NCBI GenBank assembly: GCA_041664945.1
Contig: JBAYJY010000034.1
Coordinates: 1 to 33,442 of the forward strand
DNA: 33,442 nucleotides
Source of the DNA: JBAYJY01 sp041664945
Lineage (GTDB): Bacteria > UBP15 > UBA6099
Direction: 5' to 3'
Positions 24,900-32,046 of the stretch are shown one piece after another. Both the position numbers and the translations under genes were made by a program. How positions within the stretch are numbered: position 1 is the stretch's first letter; every line of letters starts with the position of its first letter. The notes under the pieces were generated by a model. It was given only the letters and a program-made list of their open reading frames with translations. It ran no database searches and had not been told where the DNA came from.

Positions 24900-26219
24900 A
24901 TGAGAAACAAACGAAAAAATCCAGCGGAAAAGAAAGTCTCGCGCAGCCGCAGACCGCCGCGTGTTTTTATGATTATCGCGGCATTCTTACTGATTTACTT
25001 CGCAAACGCGCGCCTGCACTCTTTCGCTTATGAGCGTTTGCTGAACGGCGACACGCGCGGCGCGGTAAGGTTCGCGAAGCTCGTGATCCCGGTCGAGCCG
25101 AATTTCTGGATACACCGCGGCAATATGGGACGCGGGAGGCTCATCAGCTCATTTCGCGAAACAGGCGAAATGATTGAACACAAGCGGCTCGCCTGGACGT
25201 TTGATACGTCCGGGCCGGTAATCTCTTCTCCGGCATACGCGGACGGCGCGGTATATATCGGCGGGAACACGAATTACCTTTACAAACTTGACGCGCGCAC
25301 GGGGCGCCTGATCTGGAAATACGACGCCGAAGGCGACATTGAAACCCGCCCGCTGATTGTCGGGAAAATTGTTTACGCAACAGCGCATTCCGGCATTCAC
25401 GCCGTTAATGCTGATACGGGACAGCGCATCTGGAGCCGCAACCGGCCTTGGAACGAAACTTATCCGGTTTATAGCGGCGGAAAGGTGTTCGCCGGCGACC
25501 AGAAGGGCGACGTAAGCGCGTTCGACGCGGCGACCGGCAAAGTCCTCTGGACGTTCGCCACCGGCGCCGAAACGCAATCCGGGTTTGTCATTTTCAAAAA
25601 CATTCTTATTTACGGATGCATGGAAGACAAGGTTTACGGACTCGACACGCGCACGGGACGTAGGATATGGGAAACAAAATGGATCAGCAGGAAGATTCCG
25701 AAAGAGAAAATCTATCTAAAGGCAAGCCCGTTTCTGATGGACGGAATTGTTTATATCGGCGACGGCGCGGGCCGGTTCGTAGCGCTTGACGCCGCGACCG
25801 GCAAAACCATCTGGACGCGAAAACTCGGCGGAAAAATTGAAGGCATCCCCACCGGCCGCGACGGCATTACGCTAATCGGCGTTTACAAAACGCCGGGACG
25901 CCTGTTTGCGCTCAACGCGAAAACGGGGAAGACCGTGTGGGTTCTATCCAACCTCGGCCCGATCGAATCCGGACCGACGCTCGACGGAGACACCGTCTAT
26001 ATCGGTTCGCATTGGGGCCATCTGTCCGCAGTCCGGTTCAGGGACGGCAAACTGCTTTGGCAATTCATCACGGGTTGGGATATCGACAAATCGACGCCGG
26101 CGGTTGGCGGCGGGCTCGTTTTCATAGGAAGCATGGACGGCAGGGTTTACGCGCTGAAAACGCGCGGCAATCCCGAAATTGATGGCGGCTTGAAACATAG
26201 GGAGATTCTGAACAAATGA
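24900..26219 (+). CDS. Membrane-anchored PQQ-type beta-propeller protein (BamB-like repeats)
   Basis: A 439-residue protein with a basic N-terminus, one membrane anchor (about 22-37) and an extracytoplasmic eight-bladed-type propeller from about 95 on. The PQQ/BamB blade motif 'A-x-G-x-x-x-W-x' recurs many times: ARTGRLIWKY, ADTGQRIWSR, AATGKVLWTF, TRTGRRIWET, AATGKTIWTR, AKTGKTVWVL and RDGKLLWQF. Residues lining a PQQ site cannot be identified, so a scaffold or binding role is more likely than a dehydrogenase. It overlaps the next gene by ATGA (26216-26219), so the two proteins are made together and may act together in the envelope. There is no good Shine-Dalgarno before ATG 24900. Confidence 0.82.
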   Translation: MRNKRKNPAEKKVSRSRRPPRVFMIIAAFLLIYFANARLHSFAYERLLNGDTRGAVRFAKLVIPVEPNFWIHRGNMGRGRLISSFRETGEMIEHKRLAWTFDTSGPVISSPAYADGAVYIGGNTNYLYKLDARTGRLIWKYDAEGDIETRPLIVGKIVYATAHSGIHAVNADTGQRIWSRNRPWNETYPVYSGGKVFAGDQKGDVSAFDAATGKVLWTFATGAETQSGFVIFKNILIYGCMEDKVYGLDTRTGRRIWETKWISRKIPKEKIYLKASPFLMDGIVYIGDGAGRFVALDAATGKTIWTRKLGGKIEGIPTGRDGITLIGVYKTPGRLFALNAKTGKTVWVLSNLGPIESGPTLDGDTVYIGSHWGHLSAVRFRDGKLLWQFITGWDIDKSTPAVGGGLVFIGSMDGRVYALKTRGNPEIDGGLKHREILNK

Positions 26220-28075
26220 AAATATATTGCAAAATAGCGTGCAGCGTTTTGGTGATTATCGGCTTTTCATGCGCCTATCAGTCAGCGCGCGCAGGCGCCG
26301 CGGCGGCTATCGAATATTATGTTGCGGCGAGCGGCGGCGATTCCGCCGACGGGAGCGCGGCGCGGCCTTTCAAAACTATCGAAGCCGCTAAACGGCAACT
26401 CGACGCGATTGTCAAGAACGGCTTCGAAGGCGATGTTGCGATTAATATCGCGCCGGGAACTTACCGTCTCGACGCGCCGCTGGTTTTCGAGAGCGGCGTT
26501 TACGGCGGCGGAAAGGCGAATATCGTTTTTCGGGGCGACAAAAGCGGAGGAGTAATTGTCTCCGGGAGCCTCGCGATAACCAACTGGCAACCTGCGGGGA
26601 AAAACATCTGGTCGGCTGACGTAAAGGGCGTTTTAGGAGAAGGGCGCGCCATCAGGAATTTATATAAAGACGATAAAAGGCTCACGAGAAGCAGGCAGCC
26701 GAACGGCTGGCAGATGTTTAATATCAAAGCTGTTGAAAACCAGGAGTCGATCGTAACGCTTAAGCTCCCAATTCCCGAAAAAATAGCGCCCGAAGATAAA
26801 GCTGAGCTCATCGTTCTTCAAAACTGGAGCATATCCAAAACGCTCATCGACCATAGCGACGCGGCGGACGCGGGCAGGCTGTATTTAACTGCGAGCGCCG
26901 GGTTCACTGAGCATCCGGCGCTGATTCCGAAGGCGGGGATGTCCTGCTTTCTCGAAAACTCAAAATCGTTTTTGGACTCGCCGGGCGAGTGGTATCTCGA
27001 TGAAAAAGCCGGGACGCTGTATTACTTCGCGTCGGAAGGCGAAGACCCCGGCGCCGGCGGTCTCGTCGCGCCGATTCTGGAAAAACTGGTTGTAATAACC
27101 GGAGACGGGAACGAGTCGGTTAAGAACATCAGCTTCGAAAACATTTCATTCCGGCATACTGATTTTTTGCTTCCGGGCAAAAAATATTCAGGGCTTCAGG
27201 CGAGCTTCTACACGCGCGAGGAGAGAGACCCGATATATTCCGAACCGGCGGCTATCGAACTGTCTTTCGCGGAGAACATTGTTTTCAAGGACTGCTCGGT
27301 CGCGCATACCGGCGCGTCCGGAATCGGGATCGGCGAAGGCGCGAGAGGCAACAGAATCGAAGGTTGCCATTTGTACGACATCGGAGGCAACGGGATAAAC
27401 GTCGGCCACAGAATACGGCACATGCCGGTTCCGCCTCCGGGAAGCCCGCCGCTGACGAATCTTTCCGCTGATTGGGAAAAGCCGGAACTCGTTCCGAGGA
27501 ACAATGACGTCAGCCGGAATTTTGTCGAATATTGCGGAATGGTGAACTACGGCGCGGTTGGAATTTTCATGGCGCACTCGCAACGAACGCTGGTCTCCGC
27601 CAACACGGTGGCGCACATGCCGTATACCGGCGTTTCCTTCGGGTTCAACTGGTCGCCCAAAGAGACTTCCACAAGAGGGAATGCGATCGAGTACAATCAC
27701 ATTTACGACGTGATGAATGTTCTGGCGGACGGCGGCGGCATCTATACGCTTGGCTATGAGCCGGAAACCACGATAAGCAGGAATTTGATTCACGACATTC
27801 ACAGGTCAAAACACACATTCGGCGGCGCCCCCAACAACGGTATTTTTTTCGACGAGGGAAGCGCTGGAATATTTGTCGACCTGAATATTATTTACGGATT
27901 GGAAAAAAGCGCCTTTCCGTCGACCACGGAACCTGTAAGATTCAACAACACGAAAGAAAGCAACATGAAATGGGGAACGAATTATTTCGGCATTGGCCCG
28001 AAGAACAAGAAGTATCCGAAGGAACTGGCGGAAGAGATACTCGATAAGGCCGCCCCGGAAGACGCCCGACCGTAG
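26216..28075 (+). CDS. Secreted right-handed beta-helix protein, probable polysaccharide-active enzyme
   Basis: A 619-residue protein with a Sec signal peptide (8-25, cleavage near ARAG/AAAA). Segment YYVAASGGDSADGSAARPFK (33-52) is the typical entry to secreted pectate-lyase-like beta-helix proteins. GEWYLDEKAGTLYYF and LADGGGIYTLG, with runs of N-x-I/V-x-x-N/H coils (RNLIHDIHR, ENIVFKDCSVAH), resemble glycoside hydrolases of the GH120/GH141 kind. The exact family and sugar cannot be settled by eye. AGGGAG lies about 11 bases before the ATG, which overlaps the stop of the propeller gene (ATGA). The TAG stop at 28073-28075 lies inside a dispersed palindromic repeat, so the original C-terminus may have been changed by repeat insertion. 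Confidence 0.8.
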   Translation: MKIYCKIACSVLVIIGFSCAYQSARAGAAAAIEYYVAASGGDSADGSAARPFKTIEAAKRQLDAIVKNGFEGDVAINIAPGTYRLDAPLVFESGVYGGGKANIVFRGDKSGGVIVSGSLAITNWQPAGKNIWSADVKGVLGEGRAIRNLYKDDKRLTRSRQPNGWQMFNIKAVENQESIVTLKLPIPEKIAPEDKAELIVLQNWSISKTLIDHSDAADAGRLYLTASAGFTEHPALIPKAGMSCFLENSKSFLDSPGEWYLDEKAGTLYYFASEGEDPGAGGLVAPILEKLVVITGDGNESVKNISFENISFRHTDFLLPGKKYSGLQASFYTREERDPIYSEPAAIELSFAENIVFKDCSVAHTGASGIGIGEGARGNRIEGCHLYDIGGNGINVGHRIRHMPVPPPGSPPLTNLSADWEKPELVPRNNDVSRNFVEYCGMVNYGAVGIFMAHSQRTLVSANTVAHMPYTGVSFGFNWSPKETSTRGNAIEYNHIYDVMNVLADGGGIYTLGYEPETTISRNLIHDIHRSKHTFGGAPNNGIFFDEGSAGIFVDLNIIYGLEKSAFPSTTEPVRFNNTKESNMKWGTNYFGIGPKNKKYPKELAEEILDKAAPEDARP

Positions 28076-28100
28076 GGGCGCGGCATGCTATGCCCGATGC
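28071..28100 (+). repeat. Palindromic repeat copy overlapping a stop codon
   Basis: Begins CGTAGGGGCGCGGCATGC and ends TATGCCCGATGC. The TAG inside CGTAGGGG is the stop codon of the beta-helix gene. Arms pair with two G.U pairs and one mismatch. Confidence 0.85.
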
Positions 28101-28166
28101 GTTTTAAACATCTTCACGTCGAATCCTATTTCCAACTGGAATTGAAAACATAACAATAAATTTCCA

Positions 28167-28196
28167 TTGCCTATAACGCTGACTTTTTTATATAAT
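28167..28196 (+). promoter_or_regulatory. Probable promoter of the metallophosphoesterase gene
   Basis: TTGCCT (28167-28172), 18-base spacer, TATAAT (28191-28196). The transcript would start near 28203 and its leader of about 84 bases would contain both palindromic repeats at 28211-28268. Confidence 0.5.
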
Positions 28197-28210
28197 TCTT
28201 CCGATGTATC

Positions 28211-28239
28211 GTAGGGGCGTAGCATGCTGCGCCCAATGC
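28211..28239 (+). repeat. Palindromic repeat copy, first of a tandem pair
   Basis: GTAGGGGCGTAGCATGC followed by TGCGCCCAATGC. The 10-nt arms pair completely if one G.U is allowed. Lies in the predicted leader of the metallophosphoesterase gene. Confidence 0.88.
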
Positions 28240-28240
28240 A

Positions 28241-28268
28241 TGTAGGGGCATAGCATGCTATGCCCAAC
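28241..28268 (+). repeat. Palindromic repeat copy, second of a tandem pair
   Basis: Core GGGCATAGCATGCTATGCCC is a perfect 20-nt palindrome flanked by TGTAG and AAC. It ends 18 bases before the ATG of the metallophosphoesterase, next to its ribosome binding site. Confidence 0.9.
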
Positions 28269-28286
28269 ATACGAAGGAGACAACCC

Positions 28287-29492
28287 ATGTTGAAAAGAAT
28301 CTACATCATACTGTTGGCGCTGCTCGCGATAACCGCGGCGAACGCTTCGGCGACGCCGGTAATAAAGGTAAATGACATCCAAAGCCCATTGCTGAACGCG
28401 CCCGTCATAGTTCTGCGCAGCGGCTCGTTCGATATCGTTATCGCAGGGAACAAGGCGATAAAGCAGGCGACGCTGACTGATTCAAAAGACGCGGCGTCGA
28501 AGGTTGCGCTTTCGGTCGAGGGAACGAGCGCTGTCGATGGCGGCTCTAAAACGGCAGTAAAAGTCCCTGGCGACACGAAAGAGGCGCTGTACGACCTTAC
28601 CGTCACATTCGCCGACGGCTCGACCGACACGCAGCCGCACGCGGTGAAGGCGATTGCCGAATTCAAAAAGAATTTCGATTTCATACATTTCACGGATATG
28701 CATTTTAACACCGGCGCTAAGGAGCAAAACGAGGCGCGCGCGAAATTTCTCGAAAGCATGTCGGCGGCCAAACCGGAATTCATTTTGTTCTCCGGAGACC
28801 TCGGCTCGAATCCGGCCACTTATGATGTTGACTATCCCTATGGATACGGGCAGCTTGTCGCTCATCTGAGCGCGCCGATTTACACAGTCCCCGGCAATCA
28901 CGAGTTGTACATCGACAACAAATTCAATCCGCCGATCAACGGCATGGATTACTGGAACGCGACATACAAAACCGACCACATGTCGTTCGATTACGGAGAC
29001 CTGCACGTCGTGGGCATAAACAACTTCGACTGGGAAGCGGAGTTCCGCGACAGGTGGGATCCGGACCTCGCTCTTTTCGGAACGCAGGGACTCGCGCGCA
29101 TCATGCCCGCGCAGTGGGAATGGCTTGTGGAGGATCTGAAGAGCGCGAAGGGCAGGGTGAAAAGCACGGTCGCATTCATGCACATACCGCTTGAGACATT
29201 CGCCGGCGGCAGAACGATCGGCTTGAAGAACCGGAAGAAAATATCCGGCCCGAACGTCAAGCAATTCACCGGCCTCATGAACGAAAACGGAGTCAGCCAC
29301 GTCTTTGTGGGGCACATGCACTGGAACGAGGAAAAGGAATACGGAGCGCTCAAGCAGATAATGACGCTCACCGCCGGAAGCGGCGGCGACCCCGAGTGGG
29401 GCTACAGGATAGTCCATGTGAAAGACGGCCGCGTCACCGGCTGGGACATGAAACAATTCATTCCCGCCGGCACGGACCTGAAACCGGAATAA
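28287..29492 (+). CDS. Secreted calcineurin-like metallophosphoesterase
   Basis: A 401-residue protein with a Sec signal peptide (hydrophobic 5-20, cleavage near NASA/TPVI), an N-terminal beta-sandwich (about 25-125) and a metallophosphoesterase domain. All five metal-site blocks are present: D137-x-H139 (FTDMHF), SGDLG, PGNHE, FMHIP and VGHMHW, so the dimetal centre should be intact. Such exported enzymes hydrolyse phosphoesters of nucleotides, lipids or sugars; the substrate is unknown. GAAGGAGA lies 6-7 bases before ATG 28287. The leader carries two palindromic repeats, which could affect translation through hairpins. Confidence 0.88.
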   Translation: MLKRIYIILLALLAITAANASATPVIKVNDIQSPLLNAPVIVLRSGSFDIVIAGNKAIKQATLTDSKDAASKVALSVEGTSAVDGGSKTAVKVPGDTKEALYDLTVTFADGSTDTQPHAVKAIAEFKKNFDFIHFTDMHFNTGAKEQNEARAKFLESMSAAKPEFILFSGDLGSNPATYDVDYPYGYGQLVAHLSAPIYTVPGNHELYIDNKFNPPINGMDYWNATYKTDHMSFDYGDLHVVGINNFDWEAEFRDRWDPDLALFGTQGLARIMPAQWEWLVEDLKSAKGRVKSTVAFMHIPLETFAGGRTIGLKNRKKISGPNVKQFTGLMNENGVSHVFVGHMHWNEEKEYGALKQIMTLTAGSGGDPEWGYRIVHVKDGRVTGWDMKQFIPAGTDLKPE

Positions 29493-29582
29493 ACCGAACG
29501 CTCTATCGCTATTCCTTCGGAAGCGAAAATACATTCTCTAATTATATGACCGCCTTAGCGACTAAGCCCTCGAACCGGGACG

Positions 29583-29611
29583 TTGCGTATGTTTCGGGAT
29601 GCATTTATACT
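29583..29611 (+). promoter_or_regulatory. Probable hicBA promoter
   Basis: TTGCGT (29583-29588), 17-base spacer, TATACT (29606-29611). The transcript would start near 29618, which puts the in-frame ATG at 29599 outside the mRNA and supports a start at CTG 29644, with GAGAGG at 29631-29636 as ribosome binding site. Confidence 0.5.
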
Positions 29612-29643
29612 TTATCTGGAAATATTGTTCGAGAGGTGTTCCG

Positions 29644-29847
29644 CTGAAAATCAAAGTGGTAATTCATGAAGCTGAGGAAGTCGGTTTCTGGGCGGAAGTT
29701 CCGGCGATTCCCGGTTGCGCGACTCAGGGTGAAACCTTCGAGGAATTGCTTCAGAACATCTATGAAGCGATAGAGGGTTGCCTGTCGGTGGACGCCACGC
29801 CCGCGGACGGTTCCAAGCCGGGCAGAATTCTGGAAATCGCCGTATGA
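29644..29847 (+). CDS. hicB: HicB-family antitoxin, probable CTG start
   Basis: A 67-residue HicB-like antitoxin with the family core KIKVVIHEAEEVGFWAEVP, GCATQGETFEELL and NIYEAIEGCL. Homologues normally begin M-K-I-K-V; here that Met position is CTG (29644), preceded by GAGAGG with 7-base spacing. The only in-frame ATG (29599) would add 15 atypical residues and lies inside the predicted -10 region. HicB neutralises the HicA mRNA interferase and usually represses its own promoter. The short type seen here has no separate DNA-binding domain. Its stop overlaps the old hicA start as ATGA. The toxin gene is broken, so this is an orphan antitoxin. CTG initiation is inference; a mutated start that leaves the gene weakly translated is the alternative. 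Confidence 0.75.
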   Translation: MKIKVVIHEAEEVGFWAEVPAIPGCATQGETFEELLQNIYEAIEGCLSVDATPADGSKPGRILEIAV

Positions 29848-29967
29848 AAACTTTTTAATAGAAAGAATTTACTAAGATATTAGAAAAAAATGGCTGGGCC
29901 TTGATGAGGGTTAGAGGCCGCCATAACATTAAAAATGTCCGGACTCAGCGAAGAAGATATCATATAA
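29844..29967 (+). pseudogene. hicA: Decayed hicA toxin gene
   Basis: Begins ATG at 29844, overlapping the hicB stop in the order expected for hicBA. Frame 1 reads M-K-T-F, then two adjacent stops (TAA 29856, TAG 29859), then KEFTKILEKNGWALMRVRGRHNI, unmistakably the HicA N-terminal half (KEF-KILE-GW-L-R--G-H). In the +1 frame, 29935-29967 then read MSGLSEEDII-stop, the HicA C-terminal end (usually MAGLSEEDL). The middle of the protein, including the HKN-like part, is missing. So two nonsense codons plus an internal deletion with a frame change remove function; assembly error alone would not explain all of these. Normal HicA is about 60-80 residues. Confidence 0.8.
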
Positions 29968-29996
29968 AAAGCGCATAACCTTTAATGGAGTAACGA

Positions 29997-30725
29997 ATGA
30001 GAGTCATTCGCTTTTCACTTCTAATTCTATCAATCATCTTTTTGTTTTCTAATTTGATATACGCCCAAACGCTATACGAAAAAAGACAAGCGATAGAAAA
30101 GCAATATTATTTGCAACAGAATAATCAATCTAAAGGAGATATACACTCATCAATAGATTCGATCGATCTTGAATACAGACGCCAAATATTTAGCCTTTTG
30201 CTTCTTTATGAAAATAATAAAAATAAATCAAATGTTAAAAGCATCAACAGCAAATGTTCTTCAAATAAAGACCCTGTTATCAATAATGTATGCAATTGGA
30301 TTGTTTTTAAGCTTTCGCATGATTCAAACAATTTCATTAGAAAAGCTGATGCTAATAATCCTCAAGCATTGTGGACTACAGATGGCATAATTATGCCCGA
30401 CATAGATAAATATGGCTTGAAAATCCCAAAACTGTTTGAAGATAAAGATGGCAATTATTCTTTATCTTTTGTCGATATATATATCGATGATATATTCAAG
30501 TTAGCCCTAAAAGGGAATGACTCTGCGTTACTCCTTTTAAACAAACTGTTCGAATCCGCAGACGGGTATTATGGCGAAGCTATTTCATACGATTTGGGGC
30601 AAATATTTATTAAAAATAAAAAACTTGTATTAAAGCATTGGAAGAAAGTTAGGAAGAATTACTGCGGAGGAGTATCCGAATTAGAAGGCGACCAGGAATT
30701 AATAAATTACTGTAATAAAAAATAA
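29997..30725 (+). CDS. AT-rich secreted protein of unknown function
   Basis: A 242-residue protein with a clear Sec signal peptide (hydrophobic 5-21, cleavage at IYAQ/TLYE near 23-24). The mature part is rich in Asn, Lys, Ile and Ser with four cysteines (near SKCSSNK, NVCNW, KNYCGG and INYCNKK), and a C-terminal region with helical pairs. I do not recognise a domain. Base composition is far more AT-rich than the neighbours, like the gene at 15825. It lies between a decayed toxin-antitoxin locus and a repeat-like spacer, so acquisition by transfer is likely. GGAG lies 8 bases before ATG 29997; TTGATG-17-TAACAT (29901-29929) could be its promoter inside the old hicA. Confidence 0.6.
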   Translation: MRVIRFSLLILSIIFLFSNLIYAQTLYEKRQAIEKQYYLQQNNQSKGDIHSSIDSIDLEYRRQIFSLLLLYENNKNKSNVKSINSKCSSNKDPVINNVCNWIVFKLSHDSNNFIRKADANNPQALWTTDGIIMPDIDKYGLKIPKLFEDKDGNYSLSFVDIYIDDIFKLALKGNDSALLLLNKLFESADGYYGEAISYDLGQIFIKNKKLVLKHWKKVRKNYCGGVSELEGDQELINYCNKK

Positions 30726-30962
30726 TTCTCGTTCCCACGCTTCGCGTCCATGGCAATTTCTCCGTGTCTCCGCTCCTCCGTGGTTTCGTTTGTGCCTTTT
30801 CCCTTCTTGCGGGCGAGCAGGCCCAAATGTGTTTTTGGGTTCGCCTTGTCGTTACGGCGCGGGAAAATGTAAAATTCGGGGAAGGCATTAGCGGGCGCCT
30901 GGGAACAATCCGAATCGGCGATAGCGATTCGAAGCCGGGCCCGCCGCCGTAACGGAGGAACG
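30726..30962 (+). other. Repeat-like spacer with possible promoter
   Basis: Spacer without a credible gene. The first 65 bases (TTCTCGTTCCCACGC and TCCGTGTCTCCGCTCCTCCG) look like low-information dispersed spacer sequence. CCCAAA-TGTGTT-TTTGGG (about 30821-30838) is a perfect 6-bp hairpin without a T tract. TTGTCG (30846-30851), 18 bases, TAAAAT (30870-30875) is a possible promoter for the gene at 30963. Confidence 0.4.
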
Positions 30963-32045
30963 ATGAACTACAACTACGACCGCAACTGGGGATGCAGGAT
31001 ATCCGACGAACATACGATCCGCGGACTGCGCACGCTTGTGATGGAGAACGAACTCCTGCGGATCAGCGTGCTGCTCGACAAGGGCACGGACATATACGAA
31101 TTTCTCTATAAACCGCATGACGTCGACTTCATGTGGCGCGGCCCGCAGCAGTTGCGTGACCCGCGGATGTTTGCGTCGACAGTTTCGCGCGCGAGCGGCA
31201 ACTTTCAGGATTACTACCACGGCGGCTGGCAGGAAGTTTTTCCGAACGGCGGCGCGCATCTGAAGTACAAGGGCGCGGAGCTGGGCCAGCACGGCGAGGT
31301 TTCGATCATCCCGTGGGAATGCAGGATCGAGACGGACCGCGAGGACGAAGTCGCCGCGCGGATGTGGACGCGCACCTACCGGACGCCGTTCTACATCGAG
31401 AAAACTCTGCGGCTGAAAGCCGGCGTCGCCGCGCTGTTCATCGAGGAGCGGATTGTCAACGAGGGTTGCGAGGACATGGACTACATGTGGGGCCACCATC
31501 CCACGTTCGGCCACCCGTTTCTGGACTCCTCGTGCAGAATAGACATTCCGGCGACGCGCGTCGAAGTCCAATCGCCTCTGTTCTGCGAAAACAGCATGCT
31601 CCCGCCGGGCGCGGCGTTCGACCGCTGGCCGATCGTTAAGGACAGGGACGGAAATGATTTCGACCTCTCAGCCGTGCCGCCGCCAGAGGCGAAAACGAGC
31701 GAAATGTGCTACCTGCTCGGACTCGACGACGGCTGGTACGGCCTGACTAACGCGAACCGCAAAATCGGGTTCGGGATGCGCTGGGATAAGGAAATTTTTC
31801 CGGTCGTCTGGCTGTGGGAAGTGTTTCGCGGGAACTTCGGCTACCCGTGGTACGGGCGGACGTACAACCTCGCTCTGGAGCCGTGGTCAAGCCATCCCGG
31901 CGGCATGGCGAACGCGCTCGAACGCAAGACGACGCGCAGGCTCGGTCCCGGCGAATCGCTCGAAACTTCGCTGCTCGCCTGCGCATACGACGGACTCTCG
32001 CAAGTCTCGAAAATCAACGCAGACGGATCGGTTGAAGGTAAATAA
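30963..32045 (+). CDS. Aldose 1-epimerase-like (DUF4432-type) sugar-binding protein
   Basis: A 360-residue cytoplasmic protein with the galactose-mutarotase-like beta-sandwich pattern: ENELLRISVLLDKGTDIYEF near 27-46, GGWQEVFPNGG, the His-rich loop MWGHHPTFGHPFL in the middle, and a late acid in ALEPWSSHP near 302-310. Mutarotase-superfamily enzymes use a His and a Glu to interconvert sugar anomers, and these blocks hold the best candidates. It resembles the DUF4432 or aldose-epimerase-like branch, whose substrates are mostly unknown. GGAGG lies 5 bases before ATG 30963. The TrmJ gene starts 1 base after the stop, so they share a transcript without an obvious functional link. Confidence 0.75.
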   Translation: MNYNYDRNWGCRISDEHTIRGLRTLVMENELLRISVLLDKGTDIYEFLYKPHDVDFMWRGPQQLRDPRMFASTVSRASGNFQDYYHGGWQEVFPNGGAHLKYKGAELGQHGEVSIIPWECRIETDREDEVAARMWTRTYRTPFYIEKTLRLKAGVAALFIEERIVNEGCEDMDYMWGHHPTFGHPFLDSSCRIDIPATRVEVQSPLFCENSMLPPGAAFDRWPIVKDRDGNDFDLSAVPPPEAKTSEMCYLLGLDDGWYGLTNANRKIGFGMRWDKEIFPVVWLWEVFRGNFGYPWYGRTYNLALEPWSSHPGGMANALERKTTRRLGPGESLETSLLACAYDGLSQVSKINADGSVEGK

Positions 32046-32046
32046 G

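Noticed and set aside
28211..28268. Tandem repeats as a CRISPR remnant
   Set aside because: Units are nearly back to back with no spacers of even length, are palindromic through their whole core, and are also found singly elsewhere; no cas genes.
28482..29534. 350-codon minus-strand frame across the metallophosphoesterase
   Set aside because: The plus-strand frame has a signal peptide, ribosome binding site and all five metal motifs; the minus frame has none.
29565..29585. TTCGAGG-like T-loop (minus strand) suggesting a tRNA
   Set aside because: The flanking bases do not form a 5-bp T-stem, and no acceptor or anticodon stem could be built.
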